From Megaustenia siamemsis (lineage: Eukaryota; Mollusca; Gastropoda; Stylommatophora; Ariophantidae), in contig JAVIAB010000160.1 in the NCBI GenBank assembly GCA_032433765.1, forward strand, positions 31,895,121 through 31,959,120: 64,000 bases of DNA. The letters are read 5' to 3'. Positions 1-10,305 of the stretch are shown piece after piece (within the stretch, counting starts at the first letter, position 1; the number at the start of each line of letters is the position of its first letter). The notes below the pieces were generated by a model, which saw nothing but the letters and a program-made list of their open reading frames with translations, made no database searches and was not told where the DNA came from. The translations under genes and the position numbers were made by a program.

Positions 1-387
1 GTATTTGTTGTCTCGGTATGTAGTCTAGTATTTGTTGTCTCGGTATGTAGTCTAGTATTTGTTGTCTCGGTATGTAGTCTAGTATTTGTTGTCTCGGTAT
101 GTAGTCTAGTATTTGTTGTCTCGGTATGTAGTCTAGTATTTGTTGTCTCGGTATGTAGTCTAGTATTTGTTGTCTCGGTATGTAGTCTAGTATTTGTTGT
201 CTCGGTATGTAGTCTAGTATTTGCTGTCTCGGTATGTAGTCTAGTATTTGTTGTCTCGGTATGTAGTCTAGTATTTGTTGTCTCGGTATGTAGTCTAGTA
301 TTTGTTGTCTCGGTATGTAGTCTAGTATTTGTTGTCTCGGTATGTAGTCTAGTATTTGTTGTCTCGGTATGTAGTCTAGTATTTGTT
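1..387. repeat. 27-bp minisatellite, cut by the left window edge
   Basis: Fourteen full tandem copies and a partial one of a 27-bp unit beginning gtatttgttgtctcggtatg. Copies are almost identical (one T to C change in the ninth unit), so the array was homogenised recently. The array continues off the window to the left. It ends at a pyrimidine-rich stretch (about 394-423) just before the 33-bp array. The unit is a multiple of three and is stop-free in the forward frame that starts at base 1. Confidence 0.95.
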
Positions 388-443
388 AAATGTCCTTTTT
401 TTTTCTCTTATGATTTATTTTTTAGATTCTCTGTCTTGATTCT

Positions 444-3400
444 CGGCACTAATAGAAGAAGTTTGTGGTACTCTCACAGCACTAATAGAAGAAGTTTGTG
501 GTACTCTCTCGGCACTAATAGAAGAAGTTTGTGGTACTCTCTCGGCACTAATAGAAGAAGTTTGTGGTACTCTCTCGGCACTAATAGAAGAAGTTTGTGC
601 TACTCTCTCGGCACTAATAGAAGAAGTTTGTGGTACCCTACCGGCACTAATAGAAGAAGTTTGTGGTACTCTCACGGCACTAATAGAAGAAGTTTGTGGT
701 ACTCTCTCGGCACTAATAGAAGAAGTTTGTGGTACTCTCACAGCACTAATAGAAGAAGTTTGTGGTACTCTCACAGCACTAATAGAAGAAGTTTGTGGTA
801 CTCTCACAGCACTAATAGAAGAAGTTTGTGGTACTCTCTCGGCACTAATAGAAGAAGTTTGTGGTACTCTCACGGCACTAATAGAAGAAGTTTGTGGTAC
901 TCTCTCGGCACTAATAGAAGAAGTTTGTGGTACTCTCACAGCACTAATAGAAGAAGTTTGTGGTACTCTCTCGGCACTAATAGAAGAAGTTTGTGGTACT
1001 CTCTCGGCACTAATAGAAGAAGTTTGTGGTACTCTCTCGGCACTAATAGAAGAAGTTTGTGGTACTCTCTCGGCACTAATAGAAGAAGTTTGTGGTACTC
1101 TCACGGCACTAATAGAAGAAGTTTGTGGTACTCTCACAGCACTAATAGAAGAAGTTTGTGGTACTCTCACGGCACTAATAGAAGAAGTTTGTGGTACTAT
1201 CTCGGCACTAATAGAAGAAGTTTGTGGTACTCTCACAGCACTAATAGAAGAAGTTTGTGGTACTCTCACAGCACTAATAGAAGAAGTTTGTGGTACTCTC
1301 TCGGCACTAATAGAAGAAGTTTGTGGTACCCTACCGGCACTAATAGAAGAAGTTTGTGGTACTCTCTCGGCACTAATAGAAGAAGTTTGTGGTACTCTCA
1401 CAGCACTAATAGAAGAAGTTTGTGGTACTCTCACAGCACTAATAGAAGAAGTTTGTGGTACTCTCTCGGCACTAATAGAAGAAGTTTGTGGTACTCTCTC
1501 GGCACTAATAGAAGAAGTTTGTGGTACTCTCTCGGCACTAATAGAAGAAGTTTGTGGTACCCTACCGGCACTAATAGAAGAAGTTTGTGGTACTCTCTCG
1601 GCACTAATAGAAGAAGTTTGTGGTACCCTACCGGCACTAATAGAAGAAGTTTGTGGTACTCTCACGGCACTAATAGAAGAAGTTTGTGGTACTCTCTCGG
1701 CACTAATAGAAGAAGTTTGTGGTACTCTCTCGGCACTAATAGAAGAAGTTTGTGGTACTCTCTCGGCACTAATAGAAGAAGTTTGTGGTACTCTCACGGC
1801 ACTAATAGAAGAAGTTTGTGGTACTCTCTCGGCACTAATAGAAGAAGTTTGTGGTACTCTCTCGGCACTAATAGAAGAAGTTTGTGGTACTCTCACGGCA
1901 CTAATAGAAGAAGTTTGTGGTACTATCTCGGCACTAATAGAAGAAGTTTGTGGTACTCTCACAGCACTAATAGAAGAAGTTTGTGGTACCCTACCGGCAC
2001 TAATAGAAGAAGTTTGTGGTACTCTCACGGCACTAATAGAAGAAGTTTGTGGTACTCTCTCGGCACTAATAGAAGAAGATTGTGGTACTCTCACAGCACT
2101 AATAGAAGAAGTTTGTGGTACTCTCTCGGCACTAATAGAAGAAGTTTGTGGTACTCTCATGGCACTAATAGAAGAAGTTTGTGGTACTCTCTCGGCACTA
2201 ATAGAAGAAGTTTGTGGTACTCTCTCGGCACTAATAGAAGAAGTTTGTGGTACTCTCTCGGCACTAATAGAAGAAGTTTGTGGTACTCTCACGGCACTAA
2301 TAGAAGAAGTTTGTGGTACTCTCTCGGCACTAATAGAAGAAGTTTGTGGTACTCTCTCGGCACTAATAGAAGAAGTTTGTGGTACTCTCACGGCACTAAT
2401 AGAAGAAGTTTGTGGTACTCTCTCGGCACTAATAGAAGAAGTTTGTGGTACTCTCTCGGCACTAATAGAAGAAGTTTGTGGTACCCTACCGGCACTAATA
2501 GAAGAAGTTTGTGGTACTCTCACAGCACTAATAGAAGAAGTTTGTGGTACTCTCTCGGCACTAATAGAAGAAGTTTGTGGTACTCTCACAGCACTAATAG
2601 AAGAAGTTTGTGGTACCCTACCGGCACTAATAGAAGAAGTTTGTGGTACTCTCACAGCACTAATAGAAGAAGTTTGTGGTACTCTCTCGGCACTAATAGA
2701 AGAAGTTTGTGGTACTCTCACAGCACTAATAGAAGAAGTTTGTGGTACCCTACCGGCACTAATAGAAGAAGTTTGTGGTACCCTACCGGCACTAATAGAA
2801 GAAGTTTGTGGTACTCTCATGGCACTAATAGAAGAGGTTTGTGGTACTCTCACAGCACTAATAGAAGAAGTTTGTGGTACTCTCACAGCACTAATAGAAG
2901 AAGTTTGTGGTACTCTCACAGCACTAATAGAAGAAGTTTGTGGTACTCACACAGCACTAAAAGAAGAAGTTTGTGGTACTCTCACAGCACTAATAGAAGA
3001 AGTTTGTGGTACTCTCACAGCACTAATAGAAGAAGTTTGTGGTACTCTCACAGCACTAATAGAAGAAGTTTGTGGTACCCTACCGGCACTAATAGAAGAA
3101 GTTTGTGGTACTCTCACAGCACTAATAGAAGAAGTTTGTGGTACCCTACCGGCACTAATAGAAGAAGTTTGTGGTACTCTCACAGCACTAATAGAAGAAG
3201 TTTGTGGTACCCTACCGGCACTAATAGAAGAAGTTTGTGGTACTCTCACAGCACTAATAGAAGAAGTTTGTGGTACCCTACCGGCACTAATAGAAGAAGT
3301 TTGTGGTACTCTCACAGCACTAATAGAAGAAGTTTGTGGTACCCTACCGGCACTAATAGAAGAAGTTTGTGGTACTCTCACGGCACTAATAGAAGAAGTT

Positions 3401-4459
3401 TGTGGTACTCTCACGGCACTAATAGAAGAAGTTTGTGGTACTCTCTCGGCACTAATAGAAGAAGTTTGTGGTACTCTCACGGCACTAATAGAAGAAGTTT
3501 GTGGTACCCTACCGGCACTAATAGAAGAAGTTTGTGGTACCCTACCGGCACTAATAGAAGAAGTTTGTGGTACTCTCATGGCACTAATAGAAGAGGTTTG
3601 TGGTACTATCTCGGCACTAATAGAAGAAGTTTGTGGTACCCTACCGGCACTAATAGAAGAAGTTTGTGGTACTCTCATGGCACTAATAGAAGAGGTTTGT
3701 GGTACTATCTCGGCACTAATAGAAGAAGTTTGTGGTACTCTCACAGCACTAATAGAAGAAGTTTGTGGTACTCTCATGGCACTAATAGAAGAGGTTTGTG
3801 GTACTATCTCGGCACTAATAGAAGAAGTTTGTGGTACTCTCATGGCACTAATAGAAGAGGTTTGTGGTACTCTCACAGTACTAATAGAAGAAGTTTGTGG
3901 TACCCTACCGGCACTAATAGAAGAAGTTTGTGGTACTCTCACAGCACTAATAGAAGAAGTTTGTGGTACTATCTCGGCACTAATAGAAGAAGTTTGTGGT
4001 ACTCTCACGGCACTAATAGAAGAAGTTTGTGGTACTCTCTCGGCACTAATAGAAGAAGTTTGTGGTACTCTCACAGCACTAATAGAAGAAGTTTGTGGTA
4101 CCCTACCGGCACTAATAGAAGAAGTTTGTGGTACTCTCATGGCACTAATAGAAGAGGTTTGTGGTACTCTACCGGCATCACTAGAAGAGGTTTGTGGTAC
4201 TCTACCGGCATCACTAGAAGAGGTTTGTGGTACTCTACCGGCATCACTAGAAGAGGTTTGTGGTACTCTACCGGCATCACTAGAAGAGGTTTGTGGTACT
4301 CTACCGGCATCACTAGAAGAGGTTTGTGGTACTCTCACGGCACCACTAGAAGAGGTTTGTGGTACTCTACCGGCACCACTAGAAGTGGTGTGTGGTACTC
4401 AACCGGCACCACTAGAAGTGGTTTGTGGTACTCTCACGGCACTGCTAGAAGTGGTTTGT
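444..4459. repeat. 33-bp minisatellite, about 121 copies
   Basis: Tandem 33-bp units of the form gcactaatagaagaagtttg followed by tggta and a variable 8-9 base stretch. There is no net indel, since the forward frame stays in register from end to end. Variation is almost confined to the variable stretch, with about six recurrent forms. The forward frames read TNRRSLWYSLG or ALIEEVCGTLS and one reverse frame reads RVPQTSSISAE, so several frames are open simply because the unit is a multiple of three without stops. The last eight or nine units diverge progressively (tcactagaagagg, then accactagaagtgg), as expected at the edge of an array shaped by unequal exchange. Confidence 0.95.
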
Positions 4460-4681
4460 TATGATAGAATATGTCCAGGTATTTGTTTAATTCATCACTT
4501 GAAGAAGTTTATGTCACGATATACTAAGCGAAGGCGTTCTTGTTTGTTTCTCGGTTAGAAGATGGTACTCACGGAATAACTTAAAGCACTTGAACGGAAA
4601 TGTGAGATGTATGGCCAGATGTCGCCCCCAATACCACTGAGCCTGTCCGCTATGGGGGTTTTCCGGAAAACACCCCAATGC

Positions 4682-4743
4682 TTACCGACATCGTCCTATA
4701 TCAAGAGGTGTGGATGTCATACGTTGTGAAACACATATCTTCT
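4682..4743. repeat. 62-bp direct repeat, copy 1
   Basis: This 62-bp stretch recurs without a mismatch at 4983-5044, in the same orientation, with 239 bp between the copies. The DNA between contains a C-rich tract and no recognisable gene. Perfect identity implies a recent local duplication. Confidence 0.9.
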
Positions 4744-4982
4744 ACGCGAGCTTATACGTCATTTTACCCACAACCGCCTCTGCTCGCAATGTTGGCACGT
4801 CACAACCTTTGGGCGCCCCCCCCCACCCCCACCCTTTTAAACGGGCAGGCTCAGAGATATCGGGAGCGACTAGCCAGCCATTGTGAAGAATGAGTTATAG
4901 TTTACACAGCATCTGTACATAGGATTTGACCCCCACAACAAAAGTATGAAAAATGAAGGTCTTCACATGAACCCAGAAACAA

Positions 4983-5044
4983 TTACCGACATCGTCCTAT
5001 ATCAAGAGGTGTGGATGTCATACGTTGTGAAACACATATCTTCT
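4983..5044. repeat. 62-bp direct repeat, copy 2
   Basis: Second copy of the 62-bp sequence at 4682-4743, identical at every base. The downstream flank (agttactgttcac) differs from the first copy's flank (acgcgagcttata), so the duplicated unit ends here. Confidence 0.9.
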
Positions 5045-5185
5045 TTAACAGTTACTGTTCACTTCTGGATAAACTCAAAGGATGGCTAATCTACCCGTTT
5101 TAGACGCTCCTATAAATATGGCTCCTGTGTGTTACCGAGGCCTCATTATGTGGGTAGTAAAGAATAGTGACACTGTGACCTTCCA

Positions 5186-5395
5186 GGCATGTCGTAAGAG
5201 GCGACTAAGGAGCTTGATCGATGGCTTGACAAGCTGTCATTGTAAAAAAGTATTGTTATGGAAACAGAACCATATATTTTAGAATCAGTGATCTCTGCAA
5301 TATGTGCCACTTTGGCACGCAAGGTTTCTGTTTTTGAGATTGTAGTTCTGCCCTATGTGCCGTCTTCGGCTCGAAAGGACTACATAGATAGATAA
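5186..5395 (+). mobile_element. Short retroelement tail (SINE-like), longer copy
   Basis: From 5228 on, this matches 55735-55894 nearly base for base: gacaagctgtcattgtaaaa, gtgatctctgcaatatgtgc, then gccctatgtgccgtcttcgg and ctcgaaagga. It ends in a tagatagataaata microsatellite, typical of RTE-type insertions. The terminal 30 bases closely resemble the 3' end of the RTE-1 copies at 11701 and 51035 (reverse strand), which read gccctatgggccggttacgg then ctcgaaaggt. It is therefore probably a non-autonomous element that borrows the RTE-1 machinery. A cgtaagaggcgactaa motif sits at its 5' side. Confidence 0.55.
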
Positions 5396-5494
5396 ATATG
5401 GAGGGAGTCAGTCAATCAGTCTGTCAGTAATGGACACAATAAAGTTCTTTTTCACTTGCATTCTATTAGTCAGAGTGTATGGTTTTACTATTCT

Positions 5495-5765
5495 TCAAAG
5501 TAACGTAAATGACAGAAACATTATATTTGCTATTGGTAGTTCAGACAGCATTAAAAAAATACCTTTTCTTTTAAACCAAAAAAGTAACCAGTTGTTGGAT
5601 GCAAAACAGAAACAAAAAAATACGAAACGAAAAAAATCTAAAATGGCATGGGGTGGGTACAAATACAATAGCAAAATTCTCTTAAGATATTGTAATAAAT
5701 CTATCTATAGTACAGCAGAACACAATCTTCAGACTCCGACCTGGATAGTGTGTATTTAGTTCATA
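5495..5765 (+). repeat. Remnant of a third GPCR-locus 3' flank
   Basis: Two landmarks in order match the 3' flanks of both GPCR genes. The first is acgtaaatgacagaaacatta, also found near 20110 and in decayed form near 47948. The second is cacaatcttcagactccgacc, also found near 20268 and 48170. No GPCR coding sequence lies upstream, so this looks like the tail of a third, otherwise lost, duplicate. The open frame at 5430-5759 overlaps this non-coding flank and is not called a gene. Confidence 0.45.
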
Positions 5766-6341
5766 GTTTTATAGAACAGCGAACGGGACAATGCAGACTT
5801 AAAACTCACATTCAGAAACTGCAAAAAGACTTAATACCTCACAGTTCAATGTCAAGTCTAGTGGGCGGGGCGCTACTGACTCCAGGAAATCTTCTATTGG
5901 AACTCTACAGAAAAAAAAAAAATCCAGCAGTAAAAAAGAAGCTTACCAACCAAATAATGAATCACTTTTAATGACGTACTACTAAAGGCTCAACGTTTCA
6001 AGGCAGCGAACATTCAATATAAATCTGCTGTACACTTCAATTGGTGTATCCTTTATTAAGTTAAATTGATCTACTAGAGGAGAATGGACCACCGAAAGGC
6101 CAAGCAGTTGTTGTTATTTAAATAAGTTGAGTTTGGATCAAGGTTGGGTCAAAATTCCTCCAATCGCCTCATTTCTTGTCTGCTCAATGAGCTAACACAG
6201 TCAGGGTGTATCAATCTCTGATTTTGTCTTCTCATTGTAGGCAATGTTTTCTTCACCTTTTCTTGCGGGATAGTTTATTCGTGAGCGACATATGTAGCCG
6301 TGCTTCCAGAATTCGAGTTTCTTCATAAGAAGTAGGTAAAA
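5766..6341. other. No recognisable gene
   Basis: AT-rich unique sequence with short open frames only. Nothing here has a recognisable domain, and no tandem structure is visible. Confidence 0.6.
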
Positions 6342-6593
6342 AAGTAAAGTACCCCCGTCACTTTAAGTGGCATGTAGGGAATATGGTGTTAGTGACCATA
6401 CATTTTACAGACCTTCAGCACATGATTTTTTGGATAATGTGGTCGGTATTACGCCCGTACCGCTTTACTTTCCCAGAAAAAAAATCCGGTACCTATTAAA
6501 GGCTGGGTGAACCGGAAGCCGTCTGTTGGAATTGAACCATACCTCTTGTCCTTTGTAGTCCAGTTCACTAACCACTGAGCTATCGCGGCTCCC
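6342..6593 (-). mobile_element. SINE-A copy 1
   Basis: tRNA-derived SINE in reverse orientation. Its head, read on the minus strand, carries gccgcgatagctcagtggtt (A-box-like) and a ggttcaattcc B-box-like segment. The body runs through gtaataccgaccacatta and ends ggtactttactttttt. The B-box region has extra substitutions compared with the other five copies in the window, so it is an older copy. I see no clear TSD. Confidence 0.8.
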
Positions 6594-6916
6594 ATCATTA
6601 TATAAAATCTGAGTTTCATGGTGGTCGGTAAATCTTTGTAGGAAATTGTGTTATATCTGATTCCGTTTTGAAACTTCTTCATTTCTAATATGGTCTATGG
6701 CACATCTGATGCGTTGTAGTCTTATTTTTGTGTGTTTTATTTAAGGACATGTCTGACATTAACAATGGCAATAGCTATGGAAACAAAATGATGAGAAGCC
6801 GTTATCTTAATTCCTTCCTTTCCTAAATATTTCGCTGGATTGAACTCAATTACTTGACTTAGATTTGTAAAAACTCGATTTCGCAAAGAGTCGGAGAGAG
6901 CGTTTTTGGGAAGTGA
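6594..6916. other. No recognisable gene
   Basis: Unique AT-rich sequence between a SINE-A copy and a small tandem duplication. No domain, repeat or RNA gene recognised. Confidence 0.55.
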
Positions 6917-7032
6917 AAGGTAAAGAAAAAAGTGCCGATGAGCGTATTACGGGGAAGGCAAGAGTTAAAGGTAAAAAAAAAATGTGCCGGTGAGAGTATT
7001 ACGGGGAAGGCAAGAGTTAAAGGTAAAAAAAA
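6917..7032. repeat. 51-bp tandem duplication, about 2.3 copies
   Basis: The unit aaggtaaagaaaaaagtgcc with agcgtattacggggaaggca is repeated once in full and once in part, with a few substitutions and slippage in the A tract. It overlaps small open frames on both strands that are explained by the duplication. Confidence 0.8.
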
Positions 7033-7239
7033 CCAGTTAACTTTTAGGCAATCGTTTCCGTCAACATGCGCTACTCCATCGGAAATCATTTTGAGATCTT
7101 CTGACCATTCTGGCACCGAGGCATTCATGTTACCAGCATTATCTTTTGTTTCTCGAATGACAGTAATTTATCCTCTCTCGAGAACCATCCCAAAATATCA
7201 TGAGACTAATAGCATATAGCGGCGCCTGAAGTCTGTGGA
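7033..7239 (-). other. Unassigned coding-like stretch
   Basis: On the minus strand a short open run (about 40 codons) has balanced composition, ending NDCLKVNW before it reads into the A-rich tandem duplication. I do not recognise a family. It could be an exon relic or chance. Confidence 0.15.
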
Positions 7240-7326
7240 TATATTTTGATAAAATACACTTAGTAGAATTCAGCACATGAAAAGAGATCAAGCTTCAGGT
7301 TCTGATAGTAGAACTATCCAAGATAT
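7240..7326 (+). mobile_element. LINE-2 RT fragment, left half
   Basis: The plus strand reads IQHMKRDQASGSD, matching IQHMKRGKAPGPG in the LINE-2 fragment at 25690. This is the conserved block just upstream of the reverse transcriptase fingers in non-LTR retrotransposons. It is split from its right half (7650-7765) by a SINE-B insertion. Confidence 0.6.
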
Positions 7327-7649
7327 TTTGCGTTCGTCAGCTTTCACATCTGGCGAAGACCCCAGAGACTAGGAACTTAATTTTGCGTGTTAATCCATTT
7401 TTCCCTGGCAGCTATCTGCACAGGTGTCCCTCGCCATACAGGCAGATAACTCCGTCTTCGGAGGTACTCATATTTTTGTCGTCGACGAGTAATTGACGTT
7501 TCAAGCCGGGTCTCTCTGCTGAGACCAGGGGTGGTTACCGCAAAGAGAAATTATAAACAAAAATCCCAACTGGTTCTGCCGGGATTTGAACTCACGACCT
7601 CTCTGTCTCAAGGCCGGCGTCTTGCCTTGAGACCAACCAGTCCCAATCG
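7327..7649 (-). mobile_element. SINE-B copy 1, inserted in LINE-2
   Basis: tRNA-derived SINE on the minus strand. The head reads gggactggttggtctcaagg with a gagttcaaatcccgg B-box-like core. The body contains gagtacctccgaagacggag and the tail ends in the characteristic gctgacgaacgc. A 7-bp aagatat flanks it on both sides (7320-7326, 7650-7656), and removing it brings two halves of a LINE-2 frame together. Confidence 0.75.
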
Positions 7650-7765
7650 AAGATATAGATATAGATATACAGGTCATAGCAAAACTGCTCAATGACATAT
7701 ATAACAGTGGACACATACCCGAAGTGCTACTAAAAATCTACCTGTCAAGCAATACATTGTAATTA
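7650..7765 (+). mobile_element. LINE-2 RT fragment, right half
   Basis: Reads VIAKLLNDIYNSGHIPEVL, which matches VITKLLNDICNTGHIPEDL in the fragment at 25690. It is a truncated RT fragment without catalytic residues. Confidence 0.6.
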
Positions 7766-8136
7766 TTGACGATGAAGTGAATGATGAGTACATAACATGT
7801 GATGAATGAATAAAGACGCGAACACAGTTAATATCAAATTGTGTAATGTGCGTGTAGGGATTGATCAGCTTAGAGGACTGGTGAATTGGAAAACTAGGAG
7901 TGTATTACAAAGTTCTCATAGAGTTCTATGAGATTGTGGCATCATTTGTTTGCTCAGCTGAGTTATCAGACTTGTGCTTCAAATGTAACCATTTAAATTA
8001 GTTCAGCGGAATGCCCTTATTGATAATTTTTTTCGTTTTCTGGGTGTCGGAAAGACACGCTTGAATAGCAAGATCATATTATATTTTATATATTTTTTAT
8101 ATAACAAAGTAGGATAATGCTCCTGTGTAAACCTTA
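7766..8136. other. No recognisable gene
   Basis: AT-rich sequence with no recognised domain. Its right end (about 8120 on) begins the segment that is paralogous to 58960 onward. Confidence 0.5.
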
Positions 8137-8150
8137 AGTCCAATGATATA

Positions 8151-8410
8151 AAAAAAAAAAGTAAAGTACCTCCGTCACGCCAAGTGGCGTATAGGGAAAT
8201 ATGGTGTTAGTGACCCTATATTTTACAGACCTTCAGCACATGATTTTTGGGGTAATGTGGTCGGTATTACGCCCGTGCTGCTTTACTTTCCCAGAAAAAA
8301 ATCCGGTACCCATTAAGGCTGGGTGAACCCGGAAGCCGTCGGTTGGGATCGAACCCTACCCCTTGTCCTTTGTAGTCCAGTTCACTAACCACTGAGCTAT
8401 CGCGGCTCCC
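8151..8410 (-). mobile_element. SINE-A copy 2 with TSD
   Basis: Nearly full-length SINE-A in reverse orientation. It is flanked by agtccaatgatata (8137-8150) and agtcaaatgatata (8411-8424), a 14-bp TSD with one mismatch. The paralogous segment near 58990 (ccctaagtccattaatatct) lacks the SINE and represents the empty site. Confidence 0.9.
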
Positions 8411-8437
8411 AGTCAAATGATATATATAAATTTATCC

Positions 8438-8545
8438 GTCTTTCTATCTGCCTGCAAACTTGCCTACCTACCTACCTGCCTACCTACCTGCCTACCTACC
8501 AATATATCTATCTGTCTGTCTATCTATCTAATCTATCCACAGTTA
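8438..8545. repeat. Pyrimidine-rich tetranucleotide microsatellite
   Basis: Runs of tacctgcc, tatc and tgtc units. A degenerate counterpart (tatctgcaaatctgggtgtc) is present at the matching place near 59030 and another near 57090, so the microsatellite predates the segment duplication. Confidence 0.8.
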
Positions 8546-8704
8546 ATACCTTTCTTATTGTCAAATAAATAATAATAGTAACAATCTTTTCTGGAAAAGC
8601 TAATAACTTTTGTAATTTGTATTAAAGTATTTGTACAAAAAAAGGTACCTTTAATAACTATAACGTTTACATTAAAGTATTTTCACAAATATTTTAATTA
8701 CTGA

Positions 8705-10035
8705 AGGGAGGTCAAAAAGTAATGCACACCAATATTTTTCTCGGCTAATAATAAAGATAGGAATATGAAATTTTGCACACTTGGAATATGACATGTTCCA
8801 ATTATGTGCACCAAATTGCACAGCATTCTGATAAATATTACGCAATCTATGAACCGTTAAAATGGAGCTTGTCAACAATGTCCGTTACAAACAGCGAATT
8901 GTCATAGAATTTCTGGTTGCGGAAAAAGAAACTGTGGCAAACATTCATAAACGACTGTGTGCAGTGTACTAATGTTCTGCAGTCGATAGGAGCACAGTTA
9001 GTCGCTGGGTTCAGAGAATTAAAGCTGCAGAAAGTGTACGAGTGGAGCTGCATGATTTACCGCGTTCTGGACGTGTTGCCTCGGCTACCAGCACAGACAT
9101 GTTAAACCGGGCTGATGCCATTATTCGTAAGGATAGGCGTATCACTAGTCAGCAATTGGCATTGCAGCTTACAGTCAGCAAGGGAAGTGCAATCGCAATT
9201 TTTAAAACTCTCGGATATTCAAAGATTTGCGCTCGATGTGTTCCTCGGTGCCTAACAAATGATCACAGAGTTCAAAGGAAAACATTCTGTTCTGAATTGT
9301 TGGAGCGTTTCGGTGTTGAAGGAGAAATGTTTTTGTCAAAAATTGTTACCGGTGACGAAACGTGGGCACATTATTATGAGCCTGAAACAAAAATGCATTT
9401 AATGGAATGGCATCATCCGCAGTCACCAAAAAGAAAAAAATTCAAAACATCTCCATCAGCCGGAAAGGTGATGATCACTGTCTTCTGGGACATTGATGGT
9501 GTGATTCTTGTTGATGTAATGACAAGAGGTGAGACAATCAACTCGATAGCTTACATCAATACACTGACAAAACTCAAAAATCGGTTCCACAGAGTTCGGC
9601 CTAATAAGCCATCTGCAGATTTGTTGCTTCAACATGACAATGCACGCCCTCACACAAGTCTGGTAACACGGGAAGCAATCAACAAATTTGGTTGGACTGT
9701 ACTGCCCCCTCCTCCTTACAGCCCTGATCTGGCTTCCTCAGATTTCCATCTGTTTGGACCACTCAAAAAATTCCTGCGTGGGACACACTTTGACAATGAT
9801 GAGGATGTGATCCGTGCAGTTAAAAAATGGCTACGCGAGCAGGACAAAACTTGGTACAAACGAGGCATTCATGACCTAGTTTCGCGTTGGCGTAAGGCAA
9901 TACGCTTGGACGAGGATTATGTTGAAAAATAGGTAGTGTAAAGGGGATATTCAGCTACAATCTGTGAAAATTTCACACATTTTGCCCGAATAGTTTCCGA
10001 GAAAAAATTGGTGTGCATTACTTTTTGACCTCCCT
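8705..10035 (+). mobile_element. mariner transposon, nearly complete
   Basis: Terminal inverted repeats of 40 and 39 bp (8705-8744; 9997-10035) begin agggaggtcaaaaagtaatg and differ by one inserted base. The element is 1331 bp, normal for mariner. A TA is present at the right junction (10035-10036), but the left junction reads GA/AA, so the TA duplication is not intact or the ends are shifted by a base. The single internal gene is a transposase pseudogene. The paralogous segment at 59.1 kb has no mariner. Confidence 0.93.
8862..9932 (+). pseudogene. mariner transposase with one nonsense codon
   Basis: The frame is open from the ATG at 8862 to the TAG ending at 9932 (356 codons, usual mariner length) except for one TAA at 8970-8972 (codon 37). 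An N-terminal helix-turn-helix pair is followed by LPRSGR. The catalytic triad is DD34D: the aspartates of TGDETW and QHDNARPH, then the last Asp of PDLASSD, with 34 residues between the second and third. The WVPHEL-type motif is altered to CVPRCL. The downstream ORF alone (from about 9042) would lack the first DNA-binding helices. The element is probably inactive as a source of transposase, though the intact inverted repeats could still be mobilised in trans. Confidence 0.92.
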
Positions 10036-10039
10036 ACGT

Positions 10040-10305
10040 AGTTTATCAAATAATTTATAAATACCTTCTCGAATTAAAATAATCTTTTCTTAATTAAGGT
10101 GATAATTTTGTTGTTATTTCGTATTAACGTAATTGTATTTCTTGAAAAAAGAGCAATAATTCTTAATAAATATAATGTAAGAATCAATGTATTTTCACAC
10201 ACAGTCTGAACTAAATTTCAAATGATAATACTTAAAGAAAAATGTACATTAAAATGTGACGTCAACTTTTAGTCACAAGGTAAAAAAATTATCATTTGAA
10301 ACAAA
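10040..10305. repeat. Segment paralogous to 59090-59330
   Basis: AT-rich sequence sharing an ordered set of matches with 59.1-59.3 kb (for example gtaagaatcaatgtattttc against gtaagaattaacgtattttc). It is the backbone into which the mariner and the neighbouring SINE-B were inserted. Confidence 0.6.

Larger units (their letters stand above)
1..4464 (+). other. Continuous open frame through both satellites (doubtful CDS)
   Basis: The forward frame beginning at base 1 has no stop until a TGA at 4462-4464. It reads the 27-bp array as repeats of VFVVSVCSL, crosses the non-repetitive junction (about 388-443) and continues as TNRRSLWYSLG repeats. There is no ATG near the start inside the window. 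A possible splice acceptor, a T-rich tract ending in AG at 424-425, lies just before the 33-bp array. A repetitive secreted or structural protein exon is conceivable. The openness of other frames and the lack of any non-repeat domain make a non-coding satellite the simpler reading. Confidence 0.15.

Noticed and set aside
415..2919. 834-codon reverse frame of RVPQTSSISAE repeats
   Set aside because: It is the antisense reading of the 33-bp satellite. A single base change near 2945 stops it, and the other strand is open in two frames as well.
5430..5759. 109-codon frame with a hydrophobic, signal-like start
   Set aside because: Most of it lies in sequence that aligns with the non-coding 3' flanks of both GPCR genes, and the rest of the protein is low-complexity Lys/Gln/Asn.
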